The notes beneath the pieces are model-generated. The model did not search any database. It was not told where the DNA came from and saw only the letters and a list, made by a program, of their open reading frames with translations. A stretch of 64,000 bases of DNA from Nocardia sp. BSTN01 (GTDB taxonomy: Bacteria > Actinomycetota > Actinomycetes > Mycobacteriales > Mycobacteriaceae): the NCBI RefSeq assembly GCF_015354405.1, contig NZ_JADKYP010000021.1:1-64000 (forward strand). The letters run 5' to 3'. The translations under genes and the position numbers were made by a program. The number at the start of each line of letters is the position of its first letter. Within the stretch, counting starts at the first letter, position 1. Positions 25,055-34,021 of the stretch are shown piece by piece.

Positions 25055-26095
25055 TCAGCGGTGTAGATCGACGCCGAGTGCGTCGGCGATGTCGTGTGCG
25101 TAGGTGACGACGGCGTGGAGGGAGGGTGGGGCTGTGGCGTCTCGCAGTGTGGTATCGAGGGACCGTGCGAACCGATGCTGTGGGTCGGAGTCAAGGGCTG
25201 CGTCCAGCGCGATCGAGGCCAGCGCTCCGTCGCCTCGGTGATAGGCCGAGAACGCCAGCAGAGCCGCGGCATGGGCGCGTTCGGGATCGGGCAGGCTGCG
25301 GGTGAGCAGCGCCCACAACCGTTCAGCCGCGTCGACACGAGCAGTGCCGGCCAGCCCGAGCAGGCAATGGCGCACGGCCGCTGTGCGTAAGGCCACCGCG
25401 AGTGCGGCCATCTCCGCCGGTGTCAGCGTCGAACCTGCTGCGAGCGTGTCGATGTGCTCGACCACCGTCGCGACGGTGGCGGTGATCTCGCTCGCCGCGC
25501 TCTGCGTGTGGATGCCGGTGTCGGCGTGCAGCAGTGCGCGGACCTGGTCGGCCAGCGCCGGGTCGGGCTCGATCAGGCGGGTCAGTTCCTCGCGTGACCG
25601 GCGGATCGGATGTCCCGCGACGACGAACGCGGCGGCAAGCGTGGTCGCGTCGGGGTCGGGCACGACGCCGGACTCGGTGGCATCGAGCAGGCTCCACCAC
25701 GGCGCGCCTGCGTCGATCACGCGGGTCGCCCACGCCGACGCGAGAACAACACCGCGTGTGGTGAGGGCTCGGTCGAGGATGTCGAGGGTGTGGGTGTGCC
25801 TGCCAGGGGGCGCGGACGTTGGTTGCGCGGTGCTGTCGACGATGAGAACCAATACTGCCGACGCGTTTTCGTTCGCGGCGACGTCGGCCAGTTGCGCCAC
25901 GACGGCGGTGAGCCGGCTGTCGCTGACGTGGAGGTCGTGGCGGGCGACGACTTTGATGCAGACCTCGTCGGCGGGAGGGCGGCGTTCGAGGAGCGCCACG
26001 ACCAATGAATCGACGGGGTAGAAGCCGAGCAGGGCCGGCACGGCGGCGATGAATTCCCCCGGGGCAGACATGCGTAGTGTCGTCGGCTGAATCAT
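25055..26095 (-). CDS. DUF4192-family protein
   Basis: 346-aa protein with the DUF4192 layout: it begins with a short strand and then GEFIAAVPALLGFYPVDSLVVALL, the family signature, followed by an alternating alpha/beta half (about residues 60-180) and an alpha-helical C-terminus resembling TPR repeats (AFSAYHRGDGALASIALD). Chromosomal members are widespread in actinobacteria with no settled function. ATG at 26095 with GAAGGGA upstream. A copy on a conjugative element next to DprA-like genes suggests a DNA-processing or regulatory role, but this is only association. Confidence 0.82.
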   Translation of the reverse strand: MIQPTTLRMSAPGEFIAAVPALLGFYPVDSLVVALLERRPPADEVCIKVVARHDLHVSDSRLTAVVAQLADVAANENASAVLVLIVDSTAQPTSAPPGRHTHTLDILDRALTTRGVVLASAWATRVIDAGAPWWSLLDATESGVVPDPDATTLAAAFVVAGHPIRRSREELTRLIEPDPALADQVRALLHADTGIHTQSAASEITATVATVVEHIDTLAAGSTLTPAEMAALAVALRTAAVRHCLLGLAGTARVDAAERLWALLTRSLPDPERAHAAALLAFSAYHRGDGALASIALDAALDSDPQHRFARSLDTTLRDATAPPSLHAVVTYAHDIADALGVDLHR

Positions 26096-26178
26096 GAACG
26101 ATCCCTTCACTGGACAACGAATCGGAGACGGCCGACACAGCTGACCGGGGCGCGGGCAGCCCGGTCGGCGCGCCGCGG

Positions 26179-27041
26179 TCAGCTCATGAAGTGGTGGATG
26201 TCGTGGCCGCTGGTGGTCAGGCGCGCGCGCCCGGTGGCGATCAACTCGTGCGGCAGCGCGGTGGTCGCACTGGTCACCGGTCCTGGCACCGCGAACACCG
26301 GAACCCGATGGCGCACAGCGTGCGCCGCGATCGTGGCGGGTTCACCGCCTGGTGTGGACTCGAGCACTGCCCGCGACAGCGCGGCCAACAGGCGAGTCTG
26401 GGCGCGGCGACGGGCCCGGGTCACCGACGTACCGGGCGGGTACTCGGATACCAAAACTCCGCTGGTGGCGACGGTGGCGAGTAGTCCGGAATGTCCAGGC
26501 GGGTGAGCGACGTCGATCCCGGCCGCGAGAACCGCGACCGGATGGCCGTGAGCAGCGAGCGCGGCTTTGTGCGCGATCGCGGCGACCCCGTATGCGCTGT
26601 CCGCCGAGACATTCCAGCCCAGGGTGGTGAGTTCGGCGGCGATCCGGTCGGTGACGGCGCGGCCGTATCCGGTCGCGGCCCGGGAACCGGTGATGGTGAT
26701 CGCCCGCTCGATGACGGTGTCGAGGCGGACAGGGCCGCGCAGGTAGAGCGCGAACGGGCCGGATTGTGTGGCGCGGTCCAGCCGCGCCAGCTGCCACGGC
26801 CATTCAGCGTCGTCGCGGGTGACCACCCGGCATCGAGTTCATTGAGGCGATCGACGTCGCGGCGTGCGAGGTCGCCGAGATCGGAAGGGGTCGGGAAACC
26901 AGTGTGTCCGCGGCGGATCCGATCGGCTATCTCGCTGGTGGGTCTGGACTGCCACAGCAGGCGCGTTCGGTGATCGCTGGTGGTGAGTGCGCGGGCGACG
27001 AGGGCTCGGTCCAGCAGGTCGCAGGTGCTGGTGTCGGTCAC
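26179..27041 (-). pseudogene. second DprA-like protein, frameshifted
   Basis: The N-terminal domain (GTG at 27041, VTDTSTCDLLDRAL...) runs in one frame to about 26830; the Rossmann part (TRDDAEWPWQLARLD, then TITGSRAATGYG, VLAAGIDVAHPPGHS, VSEYPPG) continues in another to 26179. Restoring one G in the G-run near 26826-26829 joins them as L-D-A-G-V-V-T-R-D-D, which aligns with the intact paralogue next door. The DprA-type RxxxRNR segment that binds DNA is altered here (RARRRAQTRLLAALS). Its start overlaps the stop of the first DprA-like gene by 4 bp (GTGA). Either a recent pseudogene or a sequencing slip. Confidence 0.75.
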
Positions 27042-27967
27042 GAGGCCGGCCCCGCGCCGAGGTCGGTGACGATGTCGAGCGCGTCGCTTCCGCTGGCGGC
27101 CAGGTGCGCGGTGTGCTCGCGCAGCAAGTGGTGGCATCCGGTGGAGGTGGCCGAGTAGATCGGACCAGGGACCGCGGCGATGCGGCGGTGCAATCGTCGC
27201 GCCCACGACGCGGTGTCGAGGGTGCTCGAGCGCGCACCGGCCTCACAGATGACCAGGCCTGTCGAGAGGGCGGCGACGAGTCGATTACGTTCGGGGAAAC
27301 GGGATTTGGTCGGCGGGGAGCCGGGCGGATACTCGGAAACGATCAGCCCGCGTTCGGCGAGCTGATCGAACAGCGGTGTGTTTCCGGTCGGGTAGGCGCG
27401 GTCGACTCCGGCGGCCACGACCGCGATTGTGGGCGCCGACAACAGCAGCGCGGCCTGGTGGGCGGCGGTGTCGATGCCGTACCCGGCGCCACTGAGGACA
27501 CACCAGCCGCGCTCGGCGAAGTAGGTCGCCATATCGTGGGCGACGTGGATGCCGTAGTCGGAGGCCGCCCGCGCCCCCGTCACTGCCACGGTGCGATCAA
27601 CGCAGACGGTGAGCGCGAGCGGGCCGCGCACCCACAAGGCGACCGGGGCAGTGACGTTCGCGCGTTCGAGGTCGGCGACCGCGGCCGTCGGCCAATCGGG
27701 ATCCTCGGGAGTCAGAAGCATCGCCTCGACCGCGGCCGCGCGATCGAGGTCGGCTACGGCTTGGTCCCGCACATCGGGTGGAATTTGGAACAGTTCGGGG
27801 TCGGTGCACAACTGTTCGGCGACCTGCTCGACGTCGGTGTCAGCCAGAAGTGCCGCCACGGTAAGGGAATTGGTCAACGCGGCGCGGGCAGCGACGGCCC
27901 ACGCAAACCGCCTCTGCGCGCTCAACGGCGCGAAGCGTTCGTCGCAGGCAGGGGCGGAAGCGGACAC
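27038..27967 (-). CDS. DprA-like DNA-processing protein
   Basis: DprA/Smf-family Rossmann protein, 309 aa. Motifs in order: VAVTGARAASDYG, SGAGYGIDTAAHQAAL, VVAAGVDRAYPTGN, SEYPPGSPPTKSRFPERNRLVAALS (ssDNA-binding positive patch), and GARSSTLDTASWA with AAVPGPIYSATSTGCHHLL. GTG at 27967 with CAGGAG upstream. DprA loads RecA on incoming single strands in competence; on a conjugative element it may protect or process transferred strands, or contribute to anti-defence. Two consecutive copies are unusual. The protein lacks the C-terminal winged helix seen in some chromosomal DprA. Confidence 0.88.
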   Translation of the reverse strand: MSASAPACDERFAPLSAQRRFAWAVAARAALTNSLTVAALLADTDVEQVAEQLCTDPELFQIPPDVRDQAVADLDRAAAVEAMLLTPEDPDWPTAAVADLERANVTAPVALWVRGPLALTVCVDRTVAVTGARAASDYGIHVAHDMATYFAERGWCVLSGAGYGIDTAAHQAALLLSAPTIAVVAAGVDRAYPTGNTPLFDQLAERGLIVSEYPPGSPPTKSRFPERNRLVAALSTGLVICEAGARSSTLDTASWARRLHRRIAAVPGPIYSATSTGCHHLLREHTAHLAASGSDALDIVTDLGAGPAS

Positions 27968-28449
27968 GGCAATCTCCTGATGGAAGTCAATTGGGGGAGT
28001 CGATCAGCGCAGCGGGGGCGGCGACCAGGCAGCGCCGAAGCAAGCGGGTGTGCCGGAAAGCCGGACGAGCCCCTGCCGCGATGGCGCATGACACCGGGAC
28101 AGCGCATCGGTGTGCACAGTGGACGGCGCAGGCGAAAACTGGCCACTATCAGCCGATTGAGTCCGCGCCGCCTCGGGGCGCGAGTCGTTTGCGAGGAGAA
28201 CGGGCGTGTCCGGAGGGGGTGGACTGAGCCCGTTCTCGCACCCTTCGCCCTGCAACGGTGTGTAAACGCACCGCGATGGTGACGGGGCGCATCGGGGTAG
28301 GGGATGGTGCGAGCCACCCGTGTATCCCCTCGATCCCCCCGATCCCATCGCGAAGTCTAGACCTCACCGTTCGACTGCGGCAGTGGCGAGTGGAGTCCGA
28401 CCACGACTGTTCGTGTCGTGGTCGCAGGGTGGAGGGTCGGTGGTGCGTG
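27968..28449. other. intergenic, two hairpins, no supported gene
   Basis: No gene with coding character is seen in this 482-bp gap. It holds an inverted repeat GAGAACGGGC...GCCCGTTCTC (28196-28237). It presumably also carries the promoter of the dprA-DUF4192-parB-ssb block and the end of the metalloprotein gene. Confidence 0.5.
28398..28424 (-). terminator. 10-bp perfect hairpin after the metalloprotein gene
   Basis: CGACCACGAC and its exact complement are separated by 7 nt, 25 bp after the stop of the gene at 28450. There is no T-run. Confidence 0.6.
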
Positions 28450-28950
28450 CTAGGTGAGGTGGGCTCCGGTGTCGTGGAGCAGGGTGCGCATCAGCCATCC
28501 GGCTTCCGCGCCGACGACGGTGTCGAGCACCTCGCAGAACACGCGACAGAACTCGGGCCCGTGCCCGGCAGCGGGGCGTGGTTGCAGGTGGTGAGCAAGC
28601 TCGTGCAGCACCAGCAGTTCTCGCACCGCATGCTCGCGCAGCGGGACCGCGATCGTGGCGGTCGCGGGCTCGTAGTGCGCATAACGACTGCCGCGCCGCG
28701 CACGCACCCGCACAGCCGCCGCTGCCCGCGGGTACCGGGCACGGATCGAGGGCAGCGCCATCACGGCTGCGAGGTACGCGGTCACGGATTCGACTGTGCC
28801 CATGCGCCTTTCGACCGGTACACAGATATGGGAGCCGAACAGTTCGACGGTGCGTCCCGGAGTGCGATCGGCGAGATCGAACAGGGCACGCAGCCGGTGC
28901 TCGGCGTCGTAGACCTTGCGTCGCTGGCTATCACGTGGTCGTGCGGTCAC
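28450..28950 (-). CDS. HExxH metallohydrolase-like protein (TIGR04338 type)
   Basis: 166-aa actinobacterial metalloprotein. The zinc site is LHELAHHLQP, with a third ligand probably in GHGPEFCRVF about 12 residues later, the spacing of SprT/WSS1-like gluzincin-type folds. I associate it with the TIGR04338 family, whose biochemical function is unknown. GTG at 28950 overlaps the DUF2786 stop by 4 bp (GTGA). On the element it always travels with the DUF2786 gene here, so the two may act together, for example in processing DNA-protein crosslinks or relaxase complexes; that is speculation. Confidence 0.82.
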   Translation of the reverse strand: MTARPRDSQRRKVYDAEHRLRALFDLADRTPGRTVELFGSHICVPVERRMGTVESVTAYLAAVMALPSIRARYPRAAAAVRVRARRGSRYAHYEPATATIAVPLREHAVRELLVLHELAHHLQPRPAAGHGPEFCRVFCEVLDTVVGAEAGWLMRTLLHDTGAHLT

Positions 28951-29714
28951 GACGGTAAACCTTTTCGCGGTCCGTCGATCTCGCTGAGACCGTGCAGGCG
29001 GGCGCGTTGCCCGTCGCGGTCACCGGCCTCGCCGGCGGCGGGTGCGTGGCCGCCTGCGCGGCGGTGCCCCGGCCAGGTGCCTTTCGCGGTGGAGTGGGCG
29101 GTGTAGTAGTCGCGTAGCTCGATGTCTTTGTCCCGCAACGCCAACGCCGTGCCCGCCGCGGCCGGCGAGGTGGGGGTGAGGGCGTCGGCGCGTGCTTGGT
29201 CGCGCTCGTCCCGTAGGCGTTGCCCGACGCGGGCGGCGAAGGCGCGCTGGTAGGCCAGCCGCGCGGTGACACCGGCTACCGGGTGGCGCTGGTGGGCCGC
29301 GGAGTTCAGGTAGGCACGTGAGCCACGCACCATCTGGGCGAGCAGATGGGTGTAGAGCAGCTGGGTGGTGTCGATGTCGGAGCCGAGCCCGAAGGCGATC
29401 ACCCAGGTCGAGTTGTGGGCGGCGTCCACGCGCACGTCGTTGGCGTGGGCGATGGCCACGAACAACTGCACATAGGTGGCCAGCCCTTTGGTGTGTTTGG
29501 CGCCGATTTCGATGCGCCGCATGCCCGGCATCGGGCGGGCACGGCCGCGGTCGGCGGCAGCGGCGCGGGCCACGGCCAGGTCGATGGAATGCTGGGTCGC
29601 CAGCTGCTGGGCGCGGGCGAGGAAGGCCTCGGCTTCGTGCGGGTTGTCGGTGCCCTCGGCCTGGCGCATCAACGCACCGATGCGGGTGAGCACCCTGTCC
29701 GTATCGGCCATCAT
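28947..29714 (-). CDS. DUF2786-domain protein
   Basis: 255-aa protein. Residues 1-50 match the DUF2786 opening: LTRIGALMRQAEGTDNPHEAEAF, then the helix QLATQHSIDLAVA. The central part has KHTKGLATYVQLFVAIAHAND and a hydrophobic core, and the C-terminal 60 residues are low-complexity and polar. Two start codons in tandem (29714 and 29711) are possible; the first overlaps the stop of the preceding gene. DUF2786 proteins are frequent in phages and plasmids, often beside SprT-like metalloproteins as here. Function unknown. Confidence 0.82.
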   Translation of the reverse strand: MMADTDRVLTRIGALMRQAEGTDNPHEAEAFLARAQQLATQHSIDLAVARAAAADRGRARPMPGMRRIEIGAKHTKGLATYVQLFVAIAHANDVRVDAAHNSTWVIAFGLGSDIDTTQLLYTHLLAQMVRGSRAYLNSAAHQRHPVAGVTARLAYQRAFAARVGQRLRDERDQARADALTPTSPAAAGTALALRDKDIELRDYYTAHSTAKGTWPGHRRAGGHAPAAGEAGDRDGQRARLHGLSEIDGPRKGLPS

Positions 29715-30391
29715 TCACCGTCCCTGGTGAACAGGGTGCGGGTGGCGATGATCGCGGCCAGCAGGTCCAGCGGCTGATCACCGGTGTCGGTGGGTGCGGC
29801 GTCGCGGATCTTGCGGAGTTTGCGCAGCCGCGAGGCGGGGCGCAGTTCGACACCGAACATCGCCATGCTGTGTTCGCTACCGGGAGCGCGGATGAGCGTG
29901 TAGTCCTCGATCGCGATCCATGCCTCGTACCAGGCCTCGGCCGGCTGGCCTTCACGCCGGCCTTCGCCGGGCTGGGGATTCGGTGGCGCCCACAGTCGGC
30001 AGGTGCACTCCGGGTCGCCGCACGGGCGCCGGCTCGGATGCCGGTTGTAGTGATCGCTCTGCCCGGCCAGCATGGGGCATGTCCGTTTCGAATACAGACC
30101 ACACTCGGGGTGCAGCGCGGGTTCCGGGCCGATGCCGCGCAGGTAGTCCTGCGGCCGGATGTAGACCACCACCCACGGGCCGTGGAGGCGCTGACCGCAC
30201 ACCTGGCACAGGCTGTGCTGCCAGATTTGTTGCAGCCGCGCGGGATTCACCGCGCCCCACACGGGCTTGGCGGGGTCGCGGTGGGTCATCGTGATGTAGG
30301 GAACGACCATGCCCGCCGCGACCGGCGCCTCGGCCAGACGTTGCGGAACCGGAACCGGGCCCGGGATGGCGCCGCCGGGAGTGTCGGGCAT
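29711..30391 (-). CDS. cysteine-rich hypothetical protein
   Basis: 226-aa protein with several putative zinc-binding positions: CQVCGQRL (about residue 62), HPECGLY, RTCPM, and CGDPECTC. The N-terminus is proline-rich (GPVPVPQRLAEAP). I recognise no catalytic domain; the spacing resembles treble-clef zinc proteins found on actinobacterial mobile elements. ATG at 30391 with GGAGG upstream. The stop overlaps the DUF2786 start, so the two are translationally coupled. Confidence 0.7.
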   Translation of the reverse strand: MPDTPGGAIPGPVPVPQRLAEAPVAAGMVVPYITMTHRDPAKPVWGAVNPARLQQIWQHSLCQVCGQRLHGPWVVVYIRPQDYLRGIGPEPALHPECGLYSKRTCPMLAGQSDHYNRHPSRRPCGDPECTCRLWAPPNPQPGEGRREGQPAEAWYEAWIAIEDYTLIRAPGSEHSMAMFGVELRPASRLRKLRKIRDAAPTDTGDQPLDLLAAIIATRTLFTRDGE

Positions 30392-30547
30392 CGGGTACCT
30401 CCATTCGGATCGAAAGGGGAAAGCAACGGGGCGGTGCTGCGGTGAGCCGGACCGGTCGCCGCGAGCACCGTCGTTTCTCTCGGGTCACCGCTGGTAGCCG
30501 TGACGTTCGGTTGCGAGTCCGGTCGCGGCGGAGTCCGGGAACGCCTT

Positions 30548-30790
30548 CTACTCGTGGGCGCTTGCCGAGCTGCGCAGTGCGCGATATGTGACGCGGACGA
30601 GCCGTTCGTGGGTGCGGTAGTCGGCGATGGCGTGGTTGAGCAGAGTCAGGGGTTCGCCGCCGACGACGGTGGCCATGGTGTGGGCGATACCGAGCGCACG
30701 CCGTGTCGAGGCGATGTAGGGGCCGAGGGCCTCGACCAAGAGGGCGACGGTCTCGTCGCGGCTCAACGGTTTGACGGTGGATTCGCTCAC
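30548..30790 (-). CDS. small helical hypothetical protein
   Basis: 80-aa protein (VSESTVKPLSRDETVALLVEAL...), GTG at 30790 with AAGGAG eight bases before. It is predicted to be all alpha-helical from its heptad-like leucines and alanines. No family recognised. It lies immediately downstream of the first glutamine amidotransferase gene (83 bp) and could be part of that transcription unit. Confidence 0.6.
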   Translation of the reverse strand: MSESTVKPLSRDETVALLVEALGPYIASTRRALGIAHTMATVVGGEPLTLLNHAIADYRTHERLVRVTYRALRSSASAHE

Positions 30791-30872
30791 GGGAACAACT
30801 CCTTGCACAGCGAGCACGGGCACGGCAGCGAAGCGGTGGCGGGGCCGGGCCCGGTGATGGGTGGTCGGCTGG

Positions 30873-31631
30873 TCAGTGGGTTGGCAGGCCGAGCAGGTCG
30901 GCGTAGCGGTCGACGCCGTCGAATTGCGGGCAGGCGCAGCGGGGGAACGGGTGCGCGCAGTCGGCGCAGTATCCGCACCACCCGCAGTGCGGGCCGAAGG
31001 GGTCGTCTTCGAATGCGCCGCAGTGTTCGCAGAATCCGATGTAGTCGGTGTCGGCGCTGGCCCACTCGCGTATCAGGTAGCTGTCGTTGGAGTACCAGGT
31101 GCCCCCGACCCAGCGCCCGTGGCGTTCCCCGAACACGTAGGCGGGATGTTTGTAGGCGGGATCGGTGGTCAAGATGACGACCTTGTTGGAGCCGAGCCAG
31201 TGTTCGAACCGGTCTCGCCCCGCCCAGCTGTCGAGTGACCCGAACGGTTTGGTGGGCAGGAAGTCCTCGGCCGCGATCCGGGTATCCGAGCGCGCGTCGC
31301 CCGCTGCGGGGTGCACGTTGGGCGGCAGCACTCCGTTGTGGGCGAGGACGGTGCGCGGGTCGCCGCCGACGGTGAAGGGGTGGCAGTTGCTGGTGTCGCG
31401 GTCGCCGTGTGTGGCGTAGCGGGAGTGGAACAACGCCGGACCGCCCGGATGCTTGGTGCGTTGTTCGGCGAACTCGGCGATCACGTCGTCGCTGTTCATG
31501 CCGTGGCCGACGAGGATCGTCTTGCCGGTGTGGATGGCGTAGCCGTGGCCGTGCGGGTTGGCCAGGGCCCCGCCGTGCAGGGCGTCGAGGTCGGGGTCCT
31601 GGCCGGGTTTGTAGAAGGTCAGGATGCACAC
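30873..31631 (-). CDS. class II glutamine amidotransferase-like protein, copy 1
   Basis: 252-aa N-terminal-nucleophile amidotransferase. Initiation GTG is followed directly by Cys2 (VCILTFYKPG), the catalytic nucleophile of GATase II enzymes. Supporting motifs are HSRYATHG, then NCHPF, and LAHNGVL, which bind glutamine and form the oxyanion hole. A C-terminal zinc-ribbon array (CEHC, CGWC, CADC, CAC; about residues 197-235) is an added domain. It should release ammonia from glutamine or act as a related amidase. The start overlaps the amidoligase stop by 13 bp, so ligase and amidotransferase are made together. Confidence 0.85.
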   Translation of the reverse strand: MCILTFYKPGQDPDLDALHGGALANPHGHGYAIHTGKTILVGHGMNSDDVIAEFAEQRTKHPGGPALFHSRYATHGDRDTSNCHPFTVGGDPRTVLAHNGVLPPNVHPAAGDARSDTRIAAEDFLPTKPFGSLDSWAGRDRFEHWLGSNKVVILTTDPAYKHPAYVFGERHGRWVGGTWYSNDSYLIREWASADTDYIGFCEHCGAFEDDPFGPHCGWCGYCADCAHPFPRCACPQFDGVDRYADLLGLPTH

Positions 31632-32836
31632 GCGAAGGCCTCCAATTCGTCGGTCAGGCAGCGGTATTCGGGGCGCGCGGCCAGCCACGCTGTGAACGCC
31701 GCCCATTCCCAGCCACGGCGGCGAGCGATATCCGCTGCGGAGAGGGTGCGGGTGTATTCGACGGAGGCGTCGGCGAAGGCGAGCGCGGCTTGGACCTCCC
31801 GCGTGTTCAGGGAGCTGGCGAATACCCGTAGTTCGAAGGTGTGCTCGGGGCGTACGTTGATGGCCTGGTACCGGAACGCGCGTTCGGCGTTGCTTTTGGC
31901 GTGGGCGGCGGCGTTGGCGCGGGCGCCCGGGTCGAATACCGCCCATTCCTCGGAGTCGCGGCGCGCCAACGTCTTGACGTGGGATTCGTTGCGGTAGACG
32001 AATTTCAACCACCGGTAAGCGTGTGCCGGCGAGGAAAACCCGGCGCGGGACACGTGCACATGGATGCCGACACTGGTATCGGTGTAGGCTCCCAGAATCC
32101 GCAACCGATTCAGCAGCGGCCACGGAAAGTGTTGGCGCGCATACTTATACGACATAGGGTGCGTGACGAGCTCGTATCCGCACGGCTGGATACTCCCATC
32201 CTCCTTTAGATAGCCAATGTCGCCGAGCTGGTCGATGGCGAGCTCGACAGCTTCATCGAAAACGTCTCGGGGGGTTTTGATTTCGAGTTCCAGTCCGAGA
32301 TACAGCGGCCCGGTGCCGTGGAAGTCGGGTTCGGGTTTGTAGTCGTAGGAGTGGATGCCGTGATGGTCGGGTCGTTGGTTGGCGCAGTAGTCGCAGTAGT
32401 CCTCCCAGCAGCGGATGAGGATTTCGCAGCCGGGGCAGCGGCGGTAGTCGGCGTCCTCGCAGCGCCCGCACACGTCCGTCCCGGATTCGGTCTCGTTGAG
32501 CCCGTCCGCGCGTGAGCCGCAGTCATCGCACACCAGGTAGCTGTCGGCGCAGTCGTCGCAGACCTCGCCGTGCCCGATGACACGGACGAGATCGCTGTCG
32601 AAGCGGTCGCAATCGCGGCACCGTCGCCACCCGATCGAACATTCCGTGCACACGTCGGTGTCGTGCACGGTGGAGCGGCGATCGCGCGTGGGGGTGGCGC
32701 AGTCGTCGCAGGTATCGAGCCGGTCGGCGCACGCACGGCACAGATGATCCCCCTCGACCGTGAGGACGGTCGTGGTGTCGTCGATCGGGTGTGAACAGTC
32801 CTCGCACCGCCGATCGGTGAGAGTGGATGAGAGCAT
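31619..32836 (-). CDS. zinc-ribbon-array amidoligase, copy 1
   Basis: 405-aa fusion. Residues 11-151 hold ten CxxC motifs (CEDC, CRAC, CDDC, CTEC and so on), a tandem array of about five zinc knuckles. From about residue 174 a glutamine-synthetase-fold amidoligase domain begins (GTGPLYLGLELEI, then YLKEDGSI, YELVTHPMS, VGIHVHVSRAGF, YRNE and YQAINVRPEHTFELRVFASSL), the COOH-NH2 ligase type of PF12224. The acidic ELEI, the HVH and the ELR arginine are the expected metal and phosphate ligands. ATG at 32836 has AAGGA upstream. It likely forms an amide or isopeptide bond on a peptide or protein bound by the zinc fingers. Confidence 0.85.
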   Translation of the reverse strand: MLSSTLTDRRCEDCSHPIDDTTTVLTVEGDHLCRACADRLDTCDDCATPTRDRRSTVHDTDVCTECSIGWRRCRDCDRFDSDLVRVIGHGEVCDDCADSYLVCDDCGSRADGLNETESGTDVCGRCEDADYRRCPGCEILIRCWEDYCDYCANQRPDHHGIHSYDYKPEPDFHGTGPLYLGLELEIKTPRDVFDEAVELAIDQLGDIGYLKEDGSIQPCGYELVTHPMSYKYARQHFPWPLLNRLRILGAYTDTSVGIHVHVSRAGFSSPAHAYRWLKFVYRNESHVKTLARRDSEEWAVFDPGARANAAAHAKSNAERAFRYQAINVRPEHTFELRVFASSLNTREVQAALAFADASVEYTRTLSAADIARRRGWEWAAFTAWLAARPEYRCLTDELEAFACAS

Positions 32837-32877
32837 ACGAATTTCACGTCCTTCCGGAGAATGAGGGAGAGACGACA

Positions 32878-32916
32878 GCGCCCCGCTCCGGGCCATGACT
32901 GGCCGGAGCGGGGCGC
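32878..32916 (-). terminator. strong hairpin between the two amidoligase/amidotransferase units
   Basis: GCGCCCCGCTCCG and its exact complement, extended by GCC/GGC, enclose ATGACT. It lies between the amidoligase-1 start and the IS481 left end. Before the IS insertion it would have ended the copy-2 unit about 50 bp after its original stop. Confidence 0.7.
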
Positions 32917-33012
32917 AGGGCTAATGCGTCGAGAAGCAGCTGGAATGAGCGGTGAGTCGCGAATCAGCTGGATGCTGGGAACCGAGTCGCGGCTCGGCGA
33001 ATAGGGGCTAGT

Positions 33013-34021
33013 TGTGCTACTGACGGTGGCCGGTGACAGTGTGGGCTTGGGTCTTCTGTAGCAGCCTTTCATAGGGTGTCTGTCCTCCGAGGCCGCCGTG
33101 GGGGCGGTGGTAGTTGTAGTAGTCCTCCCACTCTTTGAGCTTGTCGTTGAATAGTCCGGCATCGTCGATGACCACCCCGTCGAGGAGGCGGTAGAACTCC
33201 TCGGCGTCGATGCGGTGCGAACGTTCAACCTTGCCGTTGAGCCGCGGCGTGGCCGGTTTGATGTAGGTATGGCCGATGCCCTGGTCGATCACGTGCCAGT
33301 GGAATGCCGACTGGAACTCCGCGCCGTTATCGGTCTGGATCTTCTCGATCTGGAACGGCAGCCGGGCGATGAGGTAGTCGAGGAACTGGATCGCGGTCTT
33401 CTGATCCGATCGCGGGTATATGCGAAGCACCCGCAGCCGGGTGCAGTCGTCGATAGCGGTGTACTGGTAGAAGCGCTTGCGGCGGTGCGGGCCGGTCGTG
33501 ATCGGTTCGATGAACTTGACGTCGACCTGCACATGGTGGCCCGGCCGCTGCTTCTCGTAGCGTTTCCATCGCTGCTTGTGGCGTTTGTAGCGTTGCGAGG
33601 CCGGCAGCCGGTTCATCCCAAGGCGTTTCAGGATGCGCCACACCGCGGATTGACTGATCGAGACATCGTGGTAGCGCTGCAGGTACATCGAGATCTTCAG
33701 CGGACCGAAGTGGTAGTGCTGACGCAGATGGATGATCTTGGCGACGACTTCGGGCTGGGTGACGTTCGGGCAGTGCAATGGTGCGCTCGACCGGTCTTTC
33801 AGCCCGTCGATCCCCTCGTCCTCGTAACGACGTTTCCACCGGTAGAAGACATTTCGACTGATCCCGTAGTACCGGCATGTCGCGGTGACGTTGCCGCTGA
33901 CCTCCTCGGCATGTTGTAGAACGGCCAGGCGCCGATTCGCGCGCCTGATCAGATCCTTCTCGCTCCATACACGTTCGGGCACAAGGACTCCTCTTCATAT
34001 CAGGAGCCCAGACTGTCAACA
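33013..34021 (-). mobile_element. IS481-family insertion sequence
   Basis: The right terminal sequence (read inward on the minus strand) begins TGTTGACAGTCTGGGCTCC at 34021; the left end is taken as TGTGCTACTGACGG from 33013. The repeats are only loosely similar, so the ends may be off by a few bases. Deleting this interval restores an uninterrupted amidotransferase reading frame, which supports the chosen borders. No target duplication is evident. Confidence 0.65.
33017..33982 (-). CDS. IS481-family transposase
   Basis: 321-aa DDE transposase. An N-terminal HTH (VTATCRYYGISRNVFYRWKRR) is followed by a second one, then the catalytic core: QVDVKF (D), QTDNGAEFQ (D), and the E in NGKVERSHRIDAEEF, with a C-terminal YNYHRPHGGLGGQTP block typical of IS481 and IS3 OrfB. 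No frameshift is needed, which separates it from IS3. It appears intact. Confidence 0.93.
   Translation of the reverse strand: MPERVWSEKDLIRRANRRLAVLQHAEEVSGNVTATCRYYGISRNVFYRWKRRYEDEGIDGLKDRSSAPLHCPNVTQPEVVAKIIHLRQHYHFGPLKISMYLQRYHDVSISQSAVWRILKRLGMNRLPASQRYKRHKQRWKRYEKQRPGHHVQVDVKFIEPITTGPHRRKRFYQYTAIDDCTRLRVLRIYPRSDQKTAIQFLDYLIARLPFQIEKIQTDNGAEFQSAFHWHVIDQGIGHTYIKPATPRLNGKVERSHRIDAEEFYRLLDGVVIDDAGLFNDKLKEWEDYYNYHRPHGGLGGQTPYERLLQKTQAHTVTGHRQ

Noticed and set aside
30873-32123. One 416-aa protein with the amidotransferase as its C-terminal part
   Set aside because: The upstream 164 codons are an antisense-like reading of the amidoligase; homology and the GTG-Cys2 start place the amidotransferase N-terminus at 31631.
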